The position numbers and the translations under genes were made by a program. Source: Pseudobdellovibrionaceae bacterium (GTDB lineage: Bacteria > Bdellovibrionota > Bdellovibrionia > Bdellovibrionales > JAGQZY01). Taken from it: 64,000 nucleotides of DNA. The notes beneath the pieces were generated by a model. The model worked only from the letters and a program-made list of their open reading frames with translations, did not search any database and had not been told where the DNA came from. Shown here piece by piece: positions 26,576 through 34,021 of this stretch (position 1 is the stretch's first letter; every line of letters starts with the position of its first letter). The stretch spans positions 62,001 through 126,000 of the forward strand of contig JACKAL010000005.1 in assembly GCA_020635085.1 (NCBI GenBank), read 5' to 3'.

Positions 26576-28211
26576 TAAACAACGTTTTTTCTTGCCAAAA
26601 TCAATGAACCGAGCTTCTTTCTGGGATCGAACGGTGGCGGCGATTATCGATTTGATGGTGGCTTCTGCTATTTTAGCGTTCATTATGAGTTTTATAGATG
26701 GACTCGGATTGCTGTGGTGCTTTGCCACTGTGCCTATTTATTTTGTTGTTGCACAAAAAGTTTTTGGCTGCACAGTTGGACAAAAATCCATGGGAATTTT
26801 TATTGCTAATTGCAATCCCGCACCGTTGTCTTGGAAACAAATTGTTTTACGTGAAGTAATAGGTAAACCGTTATCTTTGATGCCCTTCGGCTTTGGTTTT
26901 TGGCGACTTTTATTCTCTGATGAAACATGGCACGATAAAATAGCACATACGATGATCGTGTCCGAGAAAAAACACCAAGCATCGTTTTTCCGAGCATTTA
27001 GTGCCATGATGGTGGTCTTGGTCGTCGGAAGTGGGATCACGTATTATGTGATTTTTTACTCGTCATTTGTCGGTCACATTTTGGCTCGCAAGTTTGAGAC
27101 ACAAGGACATACAATCAGCGGTTTAAAGGGAAGTTTAAAAACGGGCTGGAGTGTTGATTATTGGTCTGGTCAGGCGATCGATGGCAGTTTCGAGTTAAAG
27201 GGCGTTCGTTTTTATTATGATCTTGAGGATCTCTATAGTAATAACATTGTACACATCAAAGAAATAAATGTATCGGAAGCTACTTTTAAATCAACAGGGG
27301 CGATACCTTTTGCACAGCAGGCGAGAGACGGTTCCGCCACCAGTTCGCCGTCACAATCGATAGATGAAAGCAGTAAAGTGAGTAAGCTTTTTATAGACAA
27401 AGTGAATTTGTCGCGACTCACTTTTGAGCGGTCTGGGGCGATTCCATTAGAGGTCAAACAATTTTTTATTGAGGCATTAACGTTTTCTGACCAACAAATT
27501 CAATTAAAACATGCTTACGTCGATTCAACTGTGCTCAAGGCTCAAATTTGGGATTCAACAATCAATCGAGCAACAAACGAACTCGTGTTTAATGCTAAGG
27601 CTGAATTGCGCCCTGGACTTCATCCCTTTATATTAAAACCAATTTCTGCTTCACTTGAATTCTTTGGTTCTATGAAAGATCCCAAGTCAATTAAAGTGAA
27701 CTTATTTGATAATCGTGTCTACGGAGTTTACGATGGAAGTTCGCTGCAAATACAGCTCAAGTCTTTTACGCCGCAAAAGTATTTGCAATATAAGTTATTC
27801 GTATCAAATATAAATGCCACTATTCATAATCAGTTTTGTAAAGGTTTAAGTTGTCTCCAGGGCTATGAATCGCAAGGGCAGTTTCAGTTAGTAGGAAAAA
27901 GATTTTCATTCCATGGGCAAGAGGTATGGCCATCTGATTCACCATTCGAAAAAATGAAATTGCAATATCTCGCTTTGCAAATGGGAACAGCTGTGCGAAC
28001 ACCTCTTTTTGCCATATCTACAGAAATGGAAATTCCTGAATTTGTGAGTCAATTGTACTATAAAAAGCCATACTATACGCTAAATGATAAAGAGCGCAAA
28101 CAGGTGAATTTTTTGAATAAAGATTTTTTCAAATACGCCCACCGTTCATTATCTACAGAGTCGATGGACGTGCATCTTCCTTCAAAAGACCAATTTAATA
28201 GTGAAAAGTAG
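26565..28211 (+). CDS. RDD-domain membrane protein with AsmA-like C-terminal part
   Basis: A 548-residue protein. Residues 10-140 form an RDD domain (FWDRTVAAIIDLMV, GQKSMGIFI, WHDKIAHTMIV) with three hydrophobic segments. Another membrane helix (about 146-165) is followed by ~380 residues of mostly beta, soluble sequence. Its start (ISGLKGSLKTGWSVDY...GQAIDGSFELKGVRF) resembles the N-terminal part of AsmA/TamB-like periplasmic proteins. It is coupled to the rhomboid gene, making a substrate or partner relationship possible. The AsmA comparison is my inference; the RDD part is clear. Confidence 0.78.
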   Translation: MSDNKQRFFLPKSMNRASFWDRTVAAIIDLMVASAILAFIMSFIDGLGLLWCFATVPIYFVVAQKVFGCTVGQKSMGIFIANCNPAPLSWKQIVLREVIGKPLSLMPFGFGFWRLLFSDETWHDKIAHTMIVSEKKHQASFFRAFSAMMVVLVVGSGITYYVIFYSSFVGHILARKFETQGHTISGLKGSLKTGWSVDYWSGQAIDGSFELKGVRFYYDLEDLYSNNIVHIKEINVSEATFKSTGAIPFAQQARDGSATSSPSQSIDESSKVSKLFIDKVNLSRLTFERSGAIPLEVKQFFIEALTFSDQQIQLKHAYVDSTVLKAQIWDSTINRATNELVFNAKAELRPGLHPFILKPISASLEFFGSMKDPKSIKVNLFDNRVYGVYDGSSLQIQLKSFTPQKYLQYKLFVSNINATIHNQFCKGLSCLQGYESQGQFQLVGKRFSFHGQEVWPSDSPFEKMKLQYLALQMGTAVRTPLFAISTEMEIPEFVSQLYYKKPYYTLNDKERKQVNFLNKDFFKYAHRSLSTESMDVHLPSKDQFNSEK

Positions 28212-28226
28212 CCGATTTTTAGAGTT

Positions 28227-28598
28227 CTAGAAAGGTTTAAAGGCGACCAGGTAGGTGGCCAACGTGGCCACAAAAATAAGTAGCAAAATATTTCCCCAGC
28301 GCGCCGGTATCTGTTTATAGGCTAAAACAGGAAACGCACCAAGTAAGAGCCAACAAAACAGTTTTCCATAAAGCCACAGCGAGCTGGAAAAGGAATAATG
28401 CATTTTTGCAATAAGACCAAATCCCGAAATGAAGGCAAGGGTGAGCGCTACGCCATGTAAAATAGCCAGAGGGCGGCGGGCAGTGCTTAGTGCCGTTTTG
28501 CTTCCACCCATGAGCATGTAGACGGTTAGTCCACCTAAGACGATAAATACCGTGAATAAGGAAATGAGATGAAGAAATAAGTAAAACTCTTGGCTCAT
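28227..28598 (-). CDS. Small four-helix membrane protein
   Basis: A 123-residue protein with four predicted membrane helices (about 5-28, 47-65, 74-92, 101-119). A motif TARRPLAILHGVALTLAFISG with a His in helix 2 resembles small SirB/CopD/cytochrome b561-like membrane proteins. AGGAGA lies at good distance from the ATG. It is convergent with the RDD gene and divergent from the next gene. Function unknown. Confidence 0.72.
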   Translation of the reverse strand: MSQEFYLFLHLISLFTVFIVLGGLTVYMLMGGSKTALSTARRPLAILHGVALTLAFISGFGLIAKMHYSFSSSLWLYGKLFCWLLLGAFPVLAYKQIPARWGNILLLIFVATLATYLVAFKPF

Positions 28599-28801
28599 GG
28601 ATTCTCTCCTGTGACTAGTGAAGTTGAGGCATTTTTATTGTAAAACCATCGATTAACACAACGTCTTAACCTGTAATTATTTGATATTCAATCATTCATG
28701 ATGAAGCTATTGATAACACGCTCAGGCATGCTCGGGGCGTAACCGTCATAGTCCAAAAATCACTACGTCCAAGTAAATGAGGGTGTGTCTAAAAAGACAG
28801 G

Positions 28802-29320
28802 TTGATTTCGCTGATAAATTATGGACTCATTAATTCTATGATGAGTTTAGAGACCTGGGAGCTATTAAGTTATATTGTCACCGTCGTGGGTTTACCATTT
28901 GCTATCATTGTTTTTATGTTTGAACAGCGTAAAGAACGACAAAACGAAGATGAAGAAATCTACCAGGGGCTATCAGATGAGTATGCGGATTTTTTACAAT
29001 TGCTCTTGCAGCATGCCGATTTGCGCTTGATGTCTCCTGAGGCGCTCAGTGTTGAGCTGACTGATGAGCAAAAGGAACGTAAGAAAATTATTTTTGAACT
29101 GTTAACCTCCTTATTTGAACGAGCTTTTATCTTAGTGTATGAGCCAAAAATGAATACCCAAACAAAGCGCTTATGGTCGAGTTGGGATGATTACATTCGT
29201 CACTGGTGTCGACGCAATGATTACCGTAAAGCCCTACCAGAGCTTCTCGTGGGAGAGGATCCTGATTTCGAAGCCTATATACAAAAGGTAGTTGAAGAAG
29301 AAGTAAAACACGCACCTTAA
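28802..29320 (+). CDS. Hypothetical single-pass membrane protein
   Basis: A 172-residue protein with one membrane helix (about residues 20-42, LLSYIVTVVGLPFAIIVFMF) followed by a charged, helical cytoplasmic part (QRKERQNEDEEIYQGL...). No family recognised; similar topology occurs in DUF4760-like proteins. The start is uncertain: TTG at 28802 or ATG at 28838, both without a good ribosome site. It converges with lpxD, overlapping its stop by four bases. Confidence 0.65.
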   Translation: MISLINYGLINSMMSLETWELLSYIVTVVGLPFAIIVFMFEQRKERQNEDEEIYQGLSDEYADFLQLLLQHADLRLMSPEALSVELTDEQKERKKIIFELLTSLFERAFILVYEPKMNTQTKRLWSSWDDYIRHWCRRNDYRKALPELLVGEDPDFEAYIQKVVEEEVKHAP

Positions 29321-30363
29321 TTTTTTTTAAGTAGATTGCGAAGTTGTTCTCTCAGTTCTGGTAGCTTTGCCAAGGCGGCCTTTGTTTTGAGGTAATCTTG
29401 CAACTTCTGCAAAGGGAAACCTCCGTACTGCCCGGGTTCTGTGATGCTTTTTGTTACCCCCGACATGCCGCTGATTTGTACATTATTGGTAATAGTGATG
29501 TGCCCTGTAACAGAGGCTTTGCCGCCGCTGACAAAATTATCACCAATAGTGGAAGAGCCTGCCATGCCGAATTGGGCAGTGATTAATCCATTTTTTCCAA
29601 TGATCGAGTTATGTGCTAAATGACACTGATTATCGATTTTTGTTCCCTGGCCAATCACTGTGTCTTCTATGCTGCCGCGATCGATAGAACAGTTGGCTCC
29701 GACATGAACATCATTTTTTAAAATAACTTTTCCTGAGTGCGGTATGCGGTAGTGATTCCAGCGTTCGTCGTGGGCGTAGCCATAGCCTTCGGAGCCAATA
29801 CACGTATGAGGTAAAATTTCACAGTTGTCGCCAATTTCACAGGAGTGACCAATGTAGACGAGGGGGTGAATGGTGGTGTTGTCACCAATTTTGGCATTTT
29901 CTTCAATGATGGAGTTCGCTCCCACAAAAGAGTTCTGGCCTACGTAGACTTTTTCTCCAATAAAAGCGCCAGGGCCAATCACCGCCGATTCGGCAACAAG
30001 GGCAGATTCATGAATAATAGCTGAGGGGGCGCGCAAAGACATATGTGGGGCGCGGTAGGGAGTCGCCAAGAAATAAGTTTTTTTAATATTGGCCATGAGA
30101 AGTTCGGGGTTTTTACAAAAAATCCACGATAGATGAGACGCGGTGGGCACCAGACTTTTACATTTTTCGTGGGCAATAACAAGGAGCGCAGATGAGTGGA
30201 GGACTTTGTCCATGCCTTTTTCTTGGGTGAGGTACACGATGCTATTGGCGCGAATATTTTCCAGGGAGGAGACATTGTCCACGTCACCAGTAAAGGAGCC
30301 AAGAGACGAGGTGATTTGATCTTTAAATTGTTGCTGCAATTCTAAACAAGATACAGAGGGCAA
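29317..30363 (-). CDS. lpxD: UDP-3-O-acylglucosamine N-acyltransferase
   Basis: A 348-residue lipid A biosynthesis enzyme adding a second 3-hydroxyacyl chain to UDP-3-O-acylglucosamine. The N-terminal uridine-binding domain is followed by a left-handed beta-helix of hexapeptide repeats (IIEENAKIGDNTTIHPLVYIG...). The catalytic His region is LAHNSIIGKNGLITAQFGMAGS, and the C-terminus ends in a short helix. Start is TTG with AAAGGAGAA upstream. It is isolated from fabZ, lpxA and lpxB, unlike the common cluster, so it could be a second copy. Confidence 0.93.
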   Translation of the reverse strand: MPSVSCLELQQQFKDQITSSLGSFTGDVDNVSSLENIRANSIVYLTQEKGMDKVLHSSALLVIAHEKCKSLVPTASHLSWIFCKNPELLMANIKKTYFLATPYRAPHMSLRAPSAIIHESALVAESAVIGPGAFIGEKVYVGQNSFVGANSIIEENAKIGDNTTIHPLVYIGHSCEIGDNCEILPHTCIGSEGYGYAHDERWNHYRIPHSGKVILKNDVHVGANCSIDRGSIEDTVIGQGTKIDNQCHLAHNSIIGKNGLITAQFGMAGSSTIGDNFVSGGKASVTGHITITNNVQISGMSGVTKSITEPGQYGGFPLQKLQDYLKTKAALAKLPELREQLRNLLKKN

Positions 30364-30485
30364 GTAAATTCTCCTTTAAAAGCGCTGTGACGGTAGTACA
30401 GTTAAGGTGAGTCTAGGGGAATTTGTCGAAAGAGTCCATATTCCGAGGGAGATTCTCTCATGCCGCATTGCTTAAATATGGAAAG

Positions 30486-30510
30486 ATCACTCTCACTTGA
30501 CTAGAGTGAT
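30486..30510. promoter_or_regulatory. Inverted repeat overlapping the tex promoter, candidate operator
   Basis: ATCACTCT (30486-30493) and AGAGTGAT (30503-30510) are perfect eight-base inverted repeats separated by nine bases. The spacer contains the -35 TTGACT (30497-30502) of the tex promoter. That placement is what a repressor operator would have. A hairpin in RNA is excluded if transcription starts near 30531. Confidence 0.55.
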
Positions 30511-30524
30511 GGGACAAATAAAAT
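30497..30524 (+). promoter_or_regulatory. Sigma-70-like promoter of tex
   Basis: TTGACT (30497-30502), 16-base spacer, TAAAAT (30519-30524). Matches are five of six at both boxes. Expected transcription start near 30531, giving a leader of about 64 bases before the ATG at 30595. Confidence 0.6.
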
Positions 30525-30594
30525 TCCTTATTTACTTTACGTGTGGGTCGACGGTTCTGTCCGCCCAAAGGAAAAGAGTTTTGAGAGAGGTTAT

Positions 30595-33030
30595 ATGGTG
30601 AAATCTTTAGAGTCATATTTGAAGGATAAGCTACCGGCAATCCCGTGGAAATCGGCGAAGGCTATTTTAGAGTTAAAGGCAGAAGGTGGGACCATTCCTT
30701 TTATCGCTCGTTATCGTAAAGAACGCACTGGTAATATGGATGAAGTGCAAATTCGCGAGGTGATTGATTCTGAGGTAGAATACAACGAAGTTTTAGCACG
30801 TAAAGAATTCGTTCTTAAAGAAATTGGTGAACAGGGTAATCTTACAGACGAACTTAAAAAACGTATCGAATCCACATGGACACTGGCTGAGGTCGAAGAG
30901 TTGTATCGTCCTTACAAAAAGAAAAAGAAAACCAAGGCGACTTTGGCGCGCGAAGCCGGTATCGAGCCTCTGGCGGAATGGATTTGGTCATTGGGTCATG
31001 GTGGGGATAACGCCGGCGTCACACTTGAGGTAAAAGCCAAAGAATTTCTCAATGTGGAAAAACAATTTGCCACATACGAAGAAGTTCTTCGCGGTGCCAC
31101 GAATATATTAATCGAAAAAATTTCCAACAATCCCGAGCTTCGTCAAGCGGTGCGCGACGAATTTACCGATAACGGTAAGGTGGGATCGAAACCGGGTAAA
31201 AAAATCAAAGCCAATTCCAAATTCGAGATGTACTTTGATTACAATGAGCCAGTAAAGTCATTAAAGTTAAAGAAAAATTCCCATCGTTATTTGGCTATGC
31301 GCCGTGGATGGACCGAGGAGGAGCTTGCAGTCACCATCACTGCCGACGAGGATATGTTGCTTGCAAAATTTCAAAATTTTGCTGCCCCTAAACCAAATCC
31401 TGTGGCGAAAAACTTCTTAGATTTAGCGGCAAAATCAGCTCTAACTATTCATGTGGTTCCGTCGATCACCAATGAAATTCATCGTGAACTTAAAGACGAA
31501 GCTGACATTCATGCCATTGAGGTCTTTGCCAGCAACGTTAAAAAAGTGCTTCTCGCCAGTCCCTTTGGCCCACGTTGTGTGTTAGGTGTGGATCCTGGTA
31601 TTCGCACCGGCTGTAAGATTGCGCTTGTCGATAAGCAAGGGCATTTTATTTCGCACACTGTTTTACATATTCAAGGTGAGGGTGCTGAAGATAAAGCGAA
31701 AGCCCTTTTTCAGGAAGTGTTAAAGCAAATTCAAATTGAGGCCATTGCTGTCGGTAATGGAACTGGCGGGCGCGAGGCAGAAGTGTTTTTGCGTAAAATT
31801 ATCAAAGAACTTGGTAAAGAAATTCCCGTTATATTAATAAGCGAATCTGGAGCAAGTATTTATTCTGCCTCCGACGTAGCTCGTAACGAATTTCCCGATT
31901 TGGATCTTACTGTGCGTGGAGCGATTTCCATTGCACGCCGTTTACAAGATCCGCTAGCGGAGCTCGTAAAGATCGAGCCCAAAAGCATTGGTGTGGGTCA
32001 ATACCAGCATGATGTTTCTCAACCCACATTAAAGAAAAAACTCGACGAAGTTGTCGAGTCCTGCGTGAACAACGTGGGTGTGGATGTCAACACAGCTTCC
32101 GAAAATCTATTGCAGTATGTGGCCGGTATTGGTCCGGCAACTGCGAAGAATATTGTCGCTTTCCGTAAAGAAAAAGGACTATTTAAACGCCGTGATGATT
32201 TAAATAAAGTTCCTAATTTTTCCTCAAAAGTATTTGAGCAATCAGCAGGATTTTTACGCGTGCGCGGTGGAGAGGTGGCGCTCGACGCTACCGGTGTGCA
32301 TCCAGAGCGCTATGCAGCGGTGAAGGACATCGCTTCCGAAATCGGATCTAACGTCAGTGAGCTTATGGGTAAGGGTGCGGAGAGCATTCTTAAAGTAAAA
32401 GACAAGTGGGTCAATCTCATTGGTGAGTTTACATTTAATGATATTTACGAAGAGTTAAAAAAACCAGGACGCGATCCACGGGCGGAATATCAGCCGTTTC
32501 AGTTTCGCGATGATATTTTTGAACTCAAAGACGTGAAAGAGGGCATGATCTGTAATGGTATCGTGACCAACGTGACCAATTTTGGTGCCTTTGTGGACAT
32601 CGGGGTTCATCAAGATGGGCTTGTTCATATTTCTGAACTTTCCAATCAATTTGTCAATGATGCGCAAAAAGTAGTAAGTCCTGGCGACCACGTCACAGTA
32701 AAAGTGCGTGGTGTGGATTTAGAGAAAAACCAAATTTCTCTGACCATGAAGATGTCCGATAATCCTGAAGCGCGACCTGCTCGTCGAGAGTCCACGGAAA
32801 ACCGTGAGCGCGGCCCTCGTCGTGAAGCACGTTCAGGTGGCGAACAGCGCGGTCCACGACAAGATCGTCCGCAGGGTGATAAACAGGCGCGTGGTGGTGG
32901 TAAGCCTCATCATGGTGGTGGTAAGCCGTCTCAAGAGGGAGGTAAACCCAGTGGTGATCGCGATCGCAAACCGAAGGGGCAACCGTTCAACAACCCGTTT
33001 GCTGCTCTCCAGGATATCAACAAACGCTAA
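30595..33030 (+). CDS. tex: Tex-type RNA-binding transcription accessory protein
   Basis: About 811 residues. An N-terminal helical Tex domain (AIPWKSAKAILELKAEGGTIPFIARYRKERTG region), a YqgF/RNase H-like domain (LGVDPGIRTGCKIALVD, ISESGASIYSASDVARNEFPDLD), helix-hairpin-helix motifs (NLLQYVAGIGPATAKNIVAFR) and an S1 RNA-binding domain (GMICNGIVTNVTNFGAFVDIGV). The tail of ~70 residues is rich in Arg, Gly, Gln and His repeats (RGGGKPHHGGG-like). Start is the ATG with GAGAGAGG upstream; an upstream in-frame GTG lacks a site. It converges with the HAD gene, whose stop overlaps. Confidence 0.95.
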   Translation: MVKSLESYLKDKLPAIPWKSAKAILELKAEGGTIPFIARYRKERTGNMDEVQIREVIDSEVEYNEVLARKEFVLKEIGEQGNLTDELKKRIESTWTLAEVEELYRPYKKKKKTKATLAREAGIEPLAEWIWSLGHGGDNAGVTLEVKAKEFLNVEKQFATYEEVLRGATNILIEKISNNPELRQAVRDEFTDNGKVGSKPGKKIKANSKFEMYFDYNEPVKSLKLKKNSHRYLAMRRGWTEEELAVTITADEDMLLAKFQNFAAPKPNPVAKNFLDLAAKSALTIHVVPSITNEIHRELKDEADIHAIEVFASNVKKVLLASPFGPRCVLGVDPGIRTGCKIALVDKQGHFISHTVLHIQGEGAEDKAKALFQEVLKQIQIEAIAVGNGTGGREAEVFLRKIIKELGKEIPVILISESGASIYSASDVARNEFPDLDLTVRGAISIARRLQDPLAELVKIEPKSIGVGQYQHDVSQPTLKKKLDEVVESCVNNVGVDVNTASENLLQYVAGIGPATAKNIVAFRKEKGLFKRRDDLNKVPNFSSKVFEQSAGFLRVRGGEVALDATGVHPERYAAVKDIASEIGSNVSELMGKGAESILKVKDKWVNLIGEFTFNDIYEELKKPGRDPRAEYQPFQFRDDIFELKDVKEGMICNGIVTNVTNFGAFVDIGVHQDGLVHISELSNQFVNDAQKVVSPGDHVTVKVRGVDLEKNQISLTMKMSDNPEARPARRESTENRERGPRREARSGGEQRGPRQDRPQGDKQARGGGKPHHGGGKPSQEGGKPSGDRDRKPKGQPFNNPFAALQDINKR

Positions 33031-33806
33031 GGGGTACTCTCCTTTAAGAGATGGTGGGCGAGTTCCACGAAGCCGTGGGCGCTTTCTTTTGTGCAAACGT
33101 ATTTCGGCGGGTGGGTGAGTTTAAAATTTTTAACATTGGCCACGCCGATGGAGTTTTCGAAAAAAGAAAACATCGGTTCATCGTTGGGGGAATCACCGCT
33201 AAAAGCGACGCGAGTTTGATTTTTGTTAAGATCAAAACCCAGCTCCTCTTGGCAAAATGTGCGACACATACTGAGCTTATCATAGGCGCCGAACCAACCG
33301 TTCACATGGATGGAGCTTACCTTGGCGGTAGCTCCGTGGGATTCGAAGATTTTGACAATTTTTGCAATCTCTTCATCTTTTAACGGGGGAACATCTTCGC
33401 AGAAATCAATAGCAAGATCAAAAACACGGCAAAATTGATCGGCGGAGATTGCAGCATTTGGTATATTTTTAAGCACCTCATCTTGTATTTTTAATAATTT
33501 TTTTTGATTTGCCTGCCGTTCTTCTGGGCTAGCGACCCAATGACGAGTCATTTTTTTGTTTTTATAACTAAAATAGAAAGCACCATTTTCGCCGATCACT
33601 CCACGTACGGGCCAGAAACGCGCCATCATATCGCACCAACCGGCGGGGCGACCGGTGATGGGGATGACCTCAATGCCGGCGGCTTGCAGCTCCCAGAGAG
33701 CAGAATAAGCTTCTGCAGGAAGCTTTCCATGTTCGGTCATGGTGTCGTCAATATCGGAAAAAAGATAAGTGATATGATTTGGGATGAGTGTGTGCAGAGG
33801 TTTCAT
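33027..33806 (-). CDS. HAD-superfamily (class IIB) phosphatase
   Basis: A 259-residue hydrolase. Motif I is FSDIDDTMTEHG (nucleophile Asp, acid Asp two later), motif II PITGRPAGW, motif IV FSGDSPNDEPMFSFF. A cap domain lies between II and III, as in IIB enzymes such as sucrose- or mannosyl-phosphate phosphatases and Cof-type proteins. Substrate is not predictable. It is convergent with tex with a four-base overlap and divergent from topA. Confidence 0.85.
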   Translation of the reverse strand: MKPLHTLIPNHITYLFSDIDDTMTEHGKLPAEAYSALWELQAAGIEVIPITGRPAGWCDMMARFWPVRGVIGENGAFYFSYKNKKMTRHWVASPEERQANQKKLLKIQDEVLKNIPNAAISADQFCRVFDLAIDFCEDVPPLKDEEIAKIVKIFESHGATAKVSSIHVNGWFGAYDKLSMCRTFCQEELGFDLNKNQTRVAFSGDSPNDEPMFSFFENSIGVANVKNFKLTHPPKYVCTKESAHGFVELAHHLLKESTP

Positions 33807-33995
33807 AGATTGAGACTAACATAAACTACAGGTAGAACAATGTTTGCACGAGAGTATTTTTTTTGTCGTAAATGTGCATTCAATATCTGAGCATTGATGT
33901 TTTAGTGGGCACAATAATCTGTCATGCTTATTGATTGGGATCTTCGTTGAGTTAAATTTTGCCGCAGCATGGAAAATCTTTCAGCTTGATATCAA

Positions 33996-34001
33996 TATAA
34001 T
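33996..34001 (+). promoter_or_regulatory. Possible -10 box of topA
   Basis: A perfect TATAAT lies 20 bases before the topA ATG (11 before an in-frame GTG). No good -35 is found 16-18 bases upstream, so support is weak. If used, the leader would be at most about 14 bases, with no Shine-Dalgarno sequence. Confidence 0.35.
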
Positions 34002-34021
34002 AAACTCGCATTGTGATATTT

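Noticed and set aside
33051..33383. Plus-strand frames antisense to the HAD gene
   Set aside because: Shadow of the minus-strand HAD coding sequence, which has all motifs in order.
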